Made by a program: the position numbers and the translations under genes | Source of the DNA: Xanthomonas nasturtii | Lineage (GTDB): Bacteria > Pseudomonadota > Gammaproteobacteria > Xanthomonadales > Xanthomonadaceae | DNA: 64,000 nt | Reading direction: 5' to 3' | Assembly (NCBI RefSeq): GCF_001660815.1 | Contig: NZ_LYMI01000003.1 | Location: 1 to 64,000 of the forward strand | Shown: one piece after another, positions 1-7,622 of the stretch | Layout of the letters: every line of letters starts with the position of its first letter | Numbering within the stretch: position 1 is the stretch's first letter | The notes under the pieces: model-generated | What the model was told of the DNA's origin: nothing | The model's database searches: none | What the model saw: only the letters and a program-made list of their open reading frames with translations

Positions 1-233
1 CGCGCCAACTAGCGCTTGATCTTGGCTACGTCCCGGTGGTCCCGCCAAAAGCCAATCGGGTCGAGCCCTGGGAGTACGACCGAGAGATGTACAAGCGGCG
101 CAACGAAGTGGAGAGGCTGTTTCGTCGCTTGAAGAGCTACCGCCGGATTTTCTCGCGCTTCGAAAAGCTGGATGTCATGTTCCTCGGATTCTTAAGCTTC
201 ATCCTTGTCGTTGATGGACTTCGGATGTGTTAA
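1..233 (+). mobile_element. IS5-family transposase, 3' remnant cut by the window edge
   Basis: The reading frame is open from the first bases and ends at the TAA at 231-233, so only about 77 C-terminal residues are present. The segment with NEVERLFRRLKSYRR is the typical C-terminal region of IS5-family DDE transposases; the E of NEVER is the likely catalytic glutamate and RLK the conserved follow-up. The stop is followed at once by TTAACAGGCCC, which looks like the right terminal inverted repeat of such an element, so the IS probably ends near 241. Whether the full copy is intact cannot be seen. The IS sits next to housekeeping genes and a repeat-rich gap. Confidence 0.8.
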
Positions 234-397
234 CAGGCCCTAAATACCCAACTCCTCGGTCGCGCGGATGCCGCCTGGGCTTGGCGAGACAGGTCCATCG
301 TTTGCGGATCTCAATCAGATGCGCCGCCGGCCTGCCTTGCTACACCAGCGGCGCCCTCGCAGCACGTGGGTGCCGGACAGCGTGGCCTTCACGGCGC

Positions 398-589
398 TCA
401 GTCGACTTCCACCATCTCGAAGTCGTCCTTGGTCACGCCGCAATCGGGACAGGTCCAGGTGTCCGGGACGTCTTGCCAGCGGGTGCCCGGGGCGATGCCT
501 TCTTCGGGGATGCCGTCGGCCTCATGGTAGAGAAACCCGCAGACGACGCACATCCAGGTGCGGTAGGTGGTCGTGGATGTCTCGCTCAT
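398..589 (-). CDS. Rubredoxin
   Basis: A 63-residue one-electron carrier that binds a single iron through four cysteines. Both ligand pairs are present: CVVCG near residue 14 and CPDCG near residue 47, with the usual hydrophobic core ([18 protein letters not shown], then DVPDTWTCP). Length fits a single-domain rubredoxin. The frame stays open upstream to 637, but the ATG at 589 ([12 protein letters not shown]) puts the first Cys pair at the normal distance, so I chose it. It is divergent from thiE, with 71 bases between the start codons. Its partner is not visible; rubredoxins commonly serve reductases, alkane hydroxylases or oxygen-stress enzymes. Confidence 0.93.
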   Translation of the reverse strand: MSETSTTTYRTWMCVVCGFLYHEADGIPEEGIAPGTRWQDVPDTWTCPDCGVTKDDFEMVEVD

Positions 590-660
590 CGGATAATCGC
601 GGTCATGCAACGGTGGGGCTGCATTGTCCCATTCCATCCACCGCTTTCGGAAGCGCTGCC

Positions 661-1284
661 ATGCCCAACCGCCTTGACGTCCGCGGCGTCTACCTGATCA
701 CCCCGGACGAGCCCGACACGCAGCGCCTGCTGCTGCGCACGGCACCGCTGCTGGCGTCGATCGCCTGGCTGCAATACCGCAACAAGCAGGCCGGCGCGGC
801 GCTGCGACTGCGCCAAGCCAGCGCCCTGCGCGAGGCCTGCGCAGCGCATGGCGTGCCATTGATCATCAACGACGATGCGCAGCTGGCCGCGCAGGTCGGT
901 GCGCAGGGCGTGCATCTGGGCGAAGACGATGGTGAGGTGGCGGCAGCGCGCGCGCTGCTGGGCGAGCAGGCCATCATCGGGGTGTCGTGCTACGACGAGA
1001 TCGCGCGCGCGCGCGACGCAGCCGCAGCGGGCGCCAGCTATGTCGCCTTTGGTGCGTTTTTCCCCACCACCACCAAGCAGACCACCCGGCGCGCAACGCC
1101 TGCGCTGCTGCAGCAGGCTGAAGAACTGAACCTGCCGCGCGTGGCGATCGGTGGCATCGCGCCTGCGCAGGTGCCTGCGTTGGTGACTGCCGGTGCCGAC
1201 CTGATTGCGGTGGTCAGCGGCGTCTATGCGGCGCCAGATCCGGTCGCAGCAGTGCAGGCGTATCGCGCAGGGTTTGCAAGGTAG
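661..1284 (+). CDS. thiE: Thiamine-phosphate synthase
   Basis: ThiE condenses HMP-PP and the thiazole phosphate carboxylate to thiamine phosphate in the cytosol. The 207-residue protein has the TIM-barrel family signatures: RGVYLITPD at the N-terminus, QYRNK (pyrophosphate binding), IINDDAQLA and GVHLGEDD in the middle, [11 protein letters not shown], and the phosphate-gripping VAIGGIAP near residue 162. Length matches the family. The frame is open much further upstream, but the ATG at 661, preceded by GGAAG, gives the normal N-terminus. ThiC, which makes the HMP precursor, lies 48 kb away behind a TPP riboswitch. I see no such riboswitch in front of thiE. Confidence 0.95.
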   Translation: MPNRLDVRGVYLITPDEPDTQRLLLRTAPLLASIAWLQYRNKQAGAALRLRQASALREACAAHGVPLIINDDAQLAAQVGAQGVHLGEDDGEVAAARALLGEQAIIGVSCYDEIARARDAAAAGASYVAFGAFFPTTTKQTTRRATPALLQQAEELNLPRVAIGGIAPAQVPALVTAGADLIAVVSGVYAAPDPVAAVQAYRAGFAR

Positions 1285-1378
1285 TTCTGCAAGCGTTGAG
1301 ATGATTGATCTGGCTGTGTCATCCGTTTCAAGACAGCAAGATTTCTTTCGCGGCAGTGATTGGGTTGAAAGCCGGGTG

Positions 1379-1614
1379 CGTCGAGTGCGCGGGGCCTCGC
1401 CCGACAGTTGGTTGGCGGCTTCATTGAAGAATGCGATCACCGCACCGGACAATTTGTTGGCTACGTTGTTGAATGCTCTGCGCAACGACCAACTTGACTG
1501 GTCCTTGGCCGCTTACCGTCGCGGGACCTTGAGCGGCATGGATGCCGCGCCAGAGCTTACATGGACGTACTTGCAGCGTGTCCTGCGATGGTGAGTGGGC
1601 AAGGACCTTGCAGC
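1379..1614 (+). repeat. Composite dispersed repeat, copy A (left arm missing)
   Basis: The copy starts at TCGAGTGCGCGGGG, continues with the shared core (GGCGGCTTCATTGAAGAA at about 1414-1431, then CAACGACCAACTTGACTGG), and ends with one arm at about 1516-1600. The arm holds GCGGCATGGATGCCGC, and its ends are inverted: ACCGTCGC at the left and GCGATGGT at the right. Compared with copies B and C, the left arm is missing between the GCGCGGGG sequence and the core. Confidence 0.75.
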
Positions 1615-1718
1615 AAAGTCGCACGCCATCCGCTCTGCGCCTGACCTTTCCGTACTAAGCCATCAGGTCGAGGCGCCTGCACTGTGCGTATCGCGATCAC
1701 TTGGCTATCTTCAAGTCT

Positions 1719-2046
1719 GGTCGAGGGCGCGGTGCCCTCACCGCTCGCGAGACACGCCGTTAACCCGTCCATGGGGGCTCGGTGGCGGCATCCATGCCGC
1801 CAACGGTCCCGCAATCGGTGAGGACACCGCACCAGACCGTTGGCTGGTGGCTTTATTGAAGAACAGAATCACCGCACCAGAAATTTTGCTGGCTGTTTGA
1901 TCGAAAGCCATGCGCAACGACCAACTTTCCTGGTCCTTGCTCGCCCACCGTCGCGGGACCTTGAGCGGCATGGATGCCGCGCCAGAGCCTCCAGGGACGG
2001 ATTCACGGCGTGTCCTGCGATGGTGGGCGGGCAAGGGCCCTGCAGC
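1719..2046. repeat. Composite dispersed repeat, copy B (two inverted arms around a core)
   Basis: This is the fullest copy, about 330 bp. The left arm (about 1734-1825) and right arm (about 1944-2037) are inverted copies of each other, roughly three-quarters identical by eye. Each contains GGCGGCATGGATGCCGC or its complement, and CACGCCGT or ACGGCGTG. Each arm also has its own inverted ends (CCTCACCG with CGGTGAGG on the left; CCCACCGTCGC with GCGATGGTGGG on the right). The core between them reads TTTATTGAAGAACAGAATCA and TTTTGCTGGCTGTTTGATCG. No transposase frame is present, so it resembles a MITE or BIME-like element. Confidence 0.8.
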
Positions 2047-2247
2047 CAAGGAGCAGACCGTAAAGCTCCTAAGCTCCTAAGCTCAATCATCCAAGCTGCA
2101 TAATCCGATTCCAACTAACGCTATTTGTACGTCGCATTGCTTGGCCTCAAAAACCAAGTGCATTCAAGTACGCAGTTCACCTGCACGCGATAGCAAGTGG
2201 CGAGGCGTGCAGCAGAGCCACCGATCAACCGCTCTACACGTGCATCC

Positions 2248-2280
2248 AAAAAACAGCGACGCGTGCTTTCACGCGTCGCT
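2248..2280 (-). terminator. Rho-independent terminator of the 2310-5489 receptor gene
   Basis: An 11-bp perfect stem (AGCGACGCGTG paired with CACGCGTCGCT) with a 4-base loop lies 30 bases past the receptor stop codon. On the minus strand it is followed after one G by a run of six T (2253-2248). Confidence 0.92.
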
Positions 2281-2309
2281 GCCGGGACTGCCTTTGCCGC
2301 GTGATCCGA

Positions 2310-5300
2310 TCAGAAGTCGTAGCTCAACGTTACCCGGCCCGAGCGTGGTGCCTGATAGGCCACGACCTGATCCCATAGCGGGTTGGTGGTGTTATCGGGC
2401 AGCTGCGAGAACGGATAGATGTTGGTCGCGGTCTGCTCGTTGGTGATGTTGAATACGTCGAAGCGCAACGCCAGCTTGCCGTCGGCAAACGCCGGCTTGT
2501 AAGTCACGCCCATATCCAGCTGGGCGATCCAGCCCAGGCGGCCCTGCGAGCCCGGAGGCGATGCCACACCGGTGCCGGTTTCCGGGTTGTAGCAGTAGTG
2601 GTAGGGCCCGCCGGTGATGGCGCTGCCGCCGTAGCCGGCCGGATCGCGACCGCTGTACTCGGTGCCGTAGTAATTGCCCAGGCAATTATGCGGCGCACCG
2701 GAAATCAGGCTGAAATTGGCCGAAGCGCCCCATTGCGGGTTGAACTGATAGAAGCCGAACAGCTTGAGCTGATGGCGGTGATCGTTGGATTGATCGCCGT
2801 TGAAGTGCTCCATCAATGCCGCGTGGTCCCAGCTCTGCGTGGTCGAGACCGATGCCTGCCCCTGATAGCTGCCCAGTGCACCGCCGGTGCGCCACAGGTC
2901 CGAACGCACCTGACCTTCGGTGGTGCCGTAGCTGTGCGACCAGACGTAATTGACCTTGGCGTACCACTTGCCGTCGAACGGACGCTCCAGGTTGAATTCC
3001 ACCGCCGAGTAATTGCGCTTGAACTTCGGGAAACCCGCCGCTTCGCGGCTGACCGACACTTCGTGGAACTGCCCATCGGTGCCGATCACACCCCAGGTGT
3101 TGGTCTGGCCCGGATTGATCAACGAGGCACCAGCCACTCTTGAGAAGTCGATGGTGACGCCCTGCGCCGCCGCCGCATCGATCAACGCGGTATTGGAGAC
3201 ATCATAGTTCTGGTCGTCGATGCCCGCATTGAGACGGCGATGCGTGCCGCGCACGCCCAACACCCAACCGGTGTCCAGCTGTTTGGTGAAGCCGAGAATG
3301 ACTTCGTCCTGATTTTCGCCCTCGATATCCTTGGCCACTGCGGTGCGCACATCGGCGATGCGGCCAAAGCGCGAATTGGCCGACACCGCCGAGCCCAGCT
3401 GCCGCGCCAGGACCGGTGTGCCATCGGCGTTGATGCCGCTGTAGGTGAAATAGGTGTCTGTCGTGGTGGCCGGCGTAAACAGACTCACCGCCGACAGCGG
3501 CAGGCCGAGGTAGTAGCGGCCGACGTTGCCGAACACCTTCAGGCTGGAATCGCCGTTGACGTCCCAGCTGAAGCCCAAGCGCGGCGCCCAGGCATTGTCC
3601 ACTTCAATGTAGGGGTCGCCGAACGGGGTGTAGTTGGTGAACTCGTCCTTGCGCAGGCCGATGCTCAGCAACAGGTTGTCGGTCACCTGCCACTTGTCTT
3701 CGATGTAGTAGGCGCGTTGCTTGGCTTCGTACGAATACAGGCTGGTGTTGATATTGCGCACCACGTAATAGCCGCTCGACCCGTTGACCGGATCGACCAG
3801 GCCCGGGCTTGGCGCGCCGATGCCGCCGGCTTCGTTGGCAGACTGGCTGACCAACCCGCCGGTGGCCAACCCATTGGGGTCGTTGGTCTGGCCGTAGGTC
3901 CAGGCGAAGCCGGGGCCGGACAGCACCGAGCCAACGTCGATCCCTTCTGACTTCTGGTTGTCGATACCGAAATTGAGCGTGTGGTGGCCGAGGCGCCATT
4001 CCAGATTCAGGCGTTGATTGTCTTTCTTGTACGCACGGTCCGGCGAGCTGACCGAGGTGACCAGCTGGCTACCGATGCGTGGCGTGCCGCCGGTATAGGC
4101 CGGATTTTGCAGTGCGGCGCTATTGATCACCGGGCCGCTGGCCGCGTTGTAATTGAACGGGGTCAGCTCGTCGGGCGTGCGCATCTTGCCGTACAGCGCG
4201 GTCACAGTGAGGTTGTCGCCCAGGTAGCCGGTGTACTTGCCGGTGAACAGCGTGGGGCCGGTCTTCCAGGTGGATTCGTCGGTGAAATAGCTGCCGCGCG
4301 TGCGATTGACATAGTCGTAGCGATAGATCGAACCGTTGGTCTCCGCCTCATCGCTGGCACCGGTCACCTCGATCAGGTGGTTGTCGGTGATGTTCCAGTC
4401 CACCTTGGCGTACCAGCGCTTCTGCTTGTAGTCGTAGTCGGTGAGGCCGCCGGTGCGGCCGTTGTCGGTGTCGCGGTTGGTGCCCACGCGCACGCCGTCC
4501 GAATCCACCTGCTCGGCGGCAAGGAAGAAGAACAGCTTGTCCTGGATGATCGGCCCGCCGACGTAGGCGCTGTAGGTGGTCTGGTTGGCTTCGGCCTCGC
4601 TGGCCGGCTGGTACAGGCCGTTGGCCGCGCGCGCATACCGGTAGGCGGCATTGTTGACCGTGCTGCCCTGGCTGTCCGGGCGCCAGTAGATATCGCGCTG
4701 GTTGGCGCGCAGGCCATTGGGCTCCCAGATGACGGCGGCGCCGAACTTCCACTCGTTGGTGCCGCGCTTGCCGATCTGGTTGATTACACCGCCGTTGGCG
4801 CGGCCGTACTGCGCGCCGTAGCCGCCGGTAAAGATTTCCTGCTGGTCGATGGCGCCGTACGGCAGGGTCAGGCCGCCCAGGTTGTTGCTGATGGTGGTGG
4901 TGTTGAAGCCATTGAGGTAATAGGCGTTTTCGCTGGCGGCAGAACCGCCGAAGCTGGGCAGCGAGCCGCCGAGCGGGCCGTTGTCGAAGCCGCCGCTGTT
5001 GACCACCACCCCCGGTGCCAGCAGCGCGATCGCTTCGGCGGTGCGGCCCAGCGGCAGTTGCTGCAACTGTTCTGCGGTGATCACGGTGCGCGTGTCGACG
5101 CTGCTGACGTCGATGGTGGTCAGGCCCGCGGCGCTGACCGTGACGCTGTCGAGCGTCTGCACGCTGCTCCCCGCAGCGTTGGCAGCGAACGACACATCGG
5201 TGTTGGCGCCGACGGTGATGCTGACGTTCTCCCGGGTTTCCACCACCGCGCCATCGCGCTTGACCGTGACCTTGTACGTGCCCAGCGGAAGATTGCCGGC

Positions 5301-5489
5301 GGTGTAGCGGCCCCGTGCGTCCACCGGCACTTCACGACTCAGGCCACTGTTGTTTTCCACCAGCACGCTCGTGCCACTTCCCTGCCCTACGCTGCCGACG
5401 ATGCTGCCGGTGGTCGATTGGGCGTGTGCACTGCCGATGGCCACAACCAGCGCCAACGCCAGGGCACGCTTCTGGATACGACGGTTCAT
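2310..5489 (-). CDS. Oar-like TonB-dependent receptor with N-terminal carboxypeptidase-regulatory-like domain
   Basis: A 1059-residue outer-membrane protein expected to take up a ligand with energy from TonB-ExbBD. A signal peptide ends near AHA-Q (residues 1-23). Residues about 28-110 form a carboxypeptidase-regulatory-like beta domain (GRYTAGNLPLGTYKVTVKRD). The plug follows (TVITAEQLQQLPLGR, then GGYGAQYGRANGGVINQIGK), and then a long beta-barrel ending in the C-terminal aromatic VTLSYDF expected for BAM recognition. This architecture is the Oar type, frequent in Xanthomonas. The substrate cannot be read from sequence. The gene is monocistronic, with a strong terminator downstream, and is divergent from hemL. 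Confidence 0.9.
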   Translation of the reverse strand: MNRRIQKRALALALVVAIGSAHAQSTTGSIVGSVGQGSGTSVLVENNSGLSREVPVDARGRYTAGNLPLGTYKVTVKRDGAVVETRENVSITVGANTDVSFAANAAGSSVQTLDSVTVSAAGLTTIDVSSVDTRTVITAEQLQQLPLGRTAEAIALLAPGVVVNSGGFDNGPLGGSLPSFGGSAASENAYYLNGFNTTTISNNLGGLTLPYGAIDQQEIFTGGYGAQYGRANGGVINQIGKRGTNEWKFGAAVIWEPNGLRANQRDIYWRPDSQGSTVNNAAYRYARAANGLYQPASEAEANQTTYSAYVGGPIIQDKLFFFLAAEQVDSDGVRVGTNRDTDNGRTGGLTDYDYKQKRWYAKVDWNITDNHLIEVTGASDEAETNGSIYRYDYVNRTRGSYFTDESTWKTGPTLFTGKYTGYLGDNLTVTALYGKMRTPDELTPFNYNAASGPVINSAALQNPAYTGGTPRIGSQLVTSVSSPDRAYKKDNQRLNLEWRLGHHTLNFGIDNQKSEGIDVGSVLSGPGFAWTYGQTNDPNGLATGGLVSQSANEAGGIGAPSPGLVDPVNGSSGYYVVRNINTSLYSYEAKQRAYYIEDKWQVTDNLLLSIGLRKDEFTNYTPFGDPYIEVDNAWAPRLGFSWDVNGDSSLKVFGNVGRYYLGLPLSAVSLFTPATTTDTYFTYSGINADGTPVLARQLGSAVSANSRFGRIADVRTAVAKDIEGENQDEVILGFTKQLDTGWVLGVRGTHRRLNAGIDDQNYDVSNTALIDAAAAQGVTIDFSRVAGASLINPGQTNTWGVIGTDGQFHEVSVSREAAGFPKFKRNYSAVEFNLERPFDGKWYAKVNYVWSHSYGTTEGQVRSDLWRTGGALGSYQGQASVSTTQSWDHAALMEHFNGDQSNDHRHQLKLFGFYQFNPQWGASANFSLISGAPHNCLGNYYGTEYSGRDPAGYGGSAITGGPYHYCYNPETGTGVASPPGSQGRLGWIAQLDMGVTYKPAFADGKLALRFDVFNITNEQTATNIYPFSQLPDNTTNPLWDQVVAYQAPRSGRVTLSYDF

Positions 5490-5796
5490 GCTTTCTCCCC
5501 AAGATGGAAACTGCCGGCAAGGCGGCTAAATGAAGGGGGCCGACGGCCACCGGAATCACACTTTCTGAAGATCGACAGCGGAGCGCCAATGACTGCGCGC
5601 CATCAGCTGATGCCCAAACTGTCGATGCCGTCGCGTTCGATCATAGGCAGCCGGGTTGCCCTACCCGCCCACTCCGACGGGTAGGCGGGTGTTCTGCGGG
5701 TAGGCGCGCGAGGCCGCAGGCCTGACAATGGCGGACGCGATGCCCGCCGCCGGGCGTCGATGTCCCCCAATCGGTATTTCTCAAGGATCTGCGCGC
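5490..5796. other. Divergent intergenic region between receptor and hemL
   Basis: About 300 bases that must hold both promoters. CTACCC at 5659-5664 can pair with GGGTAG at 5677-5682, and GGCGGGTG and GCGGGTAGG follow; no T-run is adjacent, so it is not an obvious terminator. AAGGA at 5783-5787 is the hemL ribosome site. I could not assign a convincing -35/-10 pair by eye. Confidence 0.45.
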
Positions 5797-7086
5797 ATGA
5801 ACCACACCCGCTCCCACGCACTGTTCGCCCAGGCGCAGACCTTGCTCCCCGGCGGCGTCAACTCGCCGGTGCGGGCGTTCAAGTCGGTCGGGGGGGAGCC
5901 GTTCTTCGTGGCGCGTGCCGATGGCCCGTACCTGTTCGATGTCGACGACAACCGCTACATCGACTACGTGGGCTCATGGGGCCCGATGATTGCCGGGCAT
6001 AACCACCCGGCCGTGCGGGAAGCGGTGGAGCGCGCGATCCGCGACGGGCTGTCGTTCGGTGCGCCCTGCGCGGCCGAAGTGACCATGGCGCAGACCATCA
6101 ACCGGCTGGTGCCTTCCTGCGAGATGGTACGCATGGTCAACTCCGGCACCGAGGCCACGCTGTCGGCGGTGCGCCTGGCGCGCGGCGCCACCGGGCGCAA
6201 TCGCATCATCAAGTTCGAAGGCTGTTATCACGGCCACGGCGACTCGTTCCTGGTCAAGGCCGGCAGCGGCATGCTGACCCTGGGCGTACCGACCTCGCCG
6301 GGCGTGCCGGCGGGCTTGAGCGAGCTCACCGCCACGCTGAGCTTCAACGACTTCGAAGGCGCCACCGCCTTGTTCGACGAGATCGGCGCCGACGTGGCAG
6401 CGGTGATCATCGAGCCGGTGGTGGGCAACGCCAACTGCATTCCGCCGCTGGCAGGCTATCTGCAGCATCTGCGCACGCTGTGCACGCGGCACGGCGCGTT
6501 GCTGATCTTCGACGAAGTGATGACCGGCTTCCGCGTCGCGCTGGGTGGGGCGCAGGCGCTGTACGGGGTGACGCCGGACCTGAGCACCTTCGGCAAGATC
6601 ATCGGCGGCGGCATGCCGGTGGGCGCATACGGCGGCCGTCGCGAGCTGATGGAGCAGATCGCTCCGGCCGGGCCGATCTACCAGGCGGGTACCTTGTCGG
6701 GCAACCCGGTCGCCATGGCCGCCGGCCTGGCGATGCTGGAACTGGTGCAGGAACCCGGCTTCCATGCGCGCCTGAGCGAAGCCACCAGCGTGCTGTGCGA
6801 AGGCCTGGAAGATGCCGCACGCGCGGCCGGTATCGCCGTCACCACCAACCAGGTGGGCGGCATGTTCGGGCTGTTCTTCACCGACGAGATCGTAGAGAGC
6901 TATGCGCAGGCCACCGCCTGCGACGTGACCCGCTTCAACCGCTTCTTCCACGCCATGCTGCAGCGGGGCGTGTACCTGGCGCCCTCGGCATACGAGGCCG
7001 GCTTCATGTCCAGCGCGCACGATGAGGCGGTGATCGAAGCTACGCTGGCAGCTGCGCGCGAAGCGTTTGCGGAAGTGGCGCGCTGA
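5797..7086 (+). CDS. hemL: Glutamate-1-semialdehyde 2,1-aminomutase
   Basis: HemL is the PLP enzyme that converts glutamate-1-semialdehyde to 5-aminolevulinate, the last step of the C5 route to haem. The 429-residue protein shows [18 protein letters not shown] at the N-terminus, [43 protein letters not shown], and [17 protein letters not shown] with the PLP lysine near residue 268. Length and motifs match the family throughout. The ATG at 5797 with AAGGA 9 bases upstream gives the standard N-terminus; the longer frame from 5728 adds a non-conserved stretch. The gene end is followed directly by GGAATCGGGAATCGGGG, one of the dispersed short repeats. Confidence 0.97.
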   Translation: MNHTRSHALFAQAQTLLPGGVNSPVRAFKSVGGEPFFVARADGPYLFDVDDNRYIDYVGSWGPMIAGHNHPAVREAVERAIRDGLSFGAPCAAEVTMAQTINRLVPSCEMVRMVNSGTEATLSAVRLARGATGRNRIIKFEGCYHGHGDSFLVKAGSGMLTLGVPTSPGVPAGLSELTATLSFNDFEGATALFDEIGADVAAVIIEPVVGNANCIPPLAGYLQHLRTLCTRHGALLIFDEVMTGFRVALGGAQALYGVTPDLSTFGKIIGGGMPVGAYGGRRELMEQIAPAGPIYQAGTLSGNPVAMAAGLAMLELVQEPGFHARLSEATSVLCEGLEDAARAAGIAVTTNQVGGMFGLFFTDEIVESYAQATACDVTRFNRFFHAMLQRGVYLAPSAYEAGFMSSAHDEAVIEATLAAAREAFAEVAR

Positions 7087-7622
7087 GGAATCGGGAATCG
7101 GGGATTGGCGATTGCGGGAGCGTTCGCGGCTCACGGGGCGCGGCACGGCGCGGTGTGATCGTGGCGGACTTGCTGTTGCGCTAGGTGCTTGCGCCTAGTC
7201 GCGTTGCCCTGAGTGTCAAGGGCTTGGTTGTGCGTGCGCTGCGGCCTGTTCATGGCGAAAGCCGCCGCGGACCTGTGCGTGTTGCAGGAACACCTGTCGG
7301 CGTCGCAAAGGTGATGTGCCGCTGTGTCTGCCTGGCCCCAATCACCGCCAGGCGCGCTCTAATGTTTCTCGACCATGCGCACGGGGCGGCGCATCCGTGG
7401 GGATGCCGCCGTCAACTCGGCGCCACATGCTTTGCTTTTGTCGTGTGGCTGTCATATGTTTCTGAAAGGTGCTCAGGGACGGGCATGGGTGGGGACCCTT
7501 GAAGCAGCGCTGCACCGTCGTCGCCGATTCCGGCGATGCACCTGCATTGCCGCTGTTTCACCACGATCTGCAGCGTGTCGAGCCGGCGCGCTGCCGACGC
7601 TTGCCAGGGCCGCCCTCGCCTC
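7087..7622. other. Intergenic region, short GGGAATCGG repeat and probable promoter of the MalT-like gene
   Basis: It starts with a two-to-three-unit GGAATCGGGAATCGGGGATT repeat (7086-7113). The rest has no gene I can support; open frames here lack ribosome sites and family resemblance. A possible promoter is TTTGCTT near 7432 with CATATG near 7454, close to the right spacing, but this is only suggestive. Confidence 0.4.

Larger units (their letters stand above)
1285..2247. other. Repeat-filled intergenic region with no convincing gene
   Basis: Several short open frames cross this stretch on both strands, but they all lie in the two composite repeat copies (1379-1614 and 1719-2046) and change frame from copy to copy, so I do not call them genes. 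Between the repeats and the receptor terminator there is a short tandem run at about 2063-2082 (AAGCTCCT repeated) and otherwise nothing I recognise. Confidence 0.6.

Noticed and set aside
661-1284. TPP riboswitch in front of thiE
   Set aside because: None of the conserved aptamer words is present between rubredoxin and thiE.
1557-2114. Short open frames inside the repeats near 1.6-2.1 kb, and similar ones at 28450-28761 and 61332-61551
   Set aside because: They exist because of the repeat's base composition, change frame between copies and lack ribosome sites.
3981-5684. Long plus-strand open frame opposite the Oar-like receptor
   Set aside because: It mirrors the receptor's codons, has no family match or ribosome site, and the receptor has a signal peptide, plug motifs and a terminator on the other strand.
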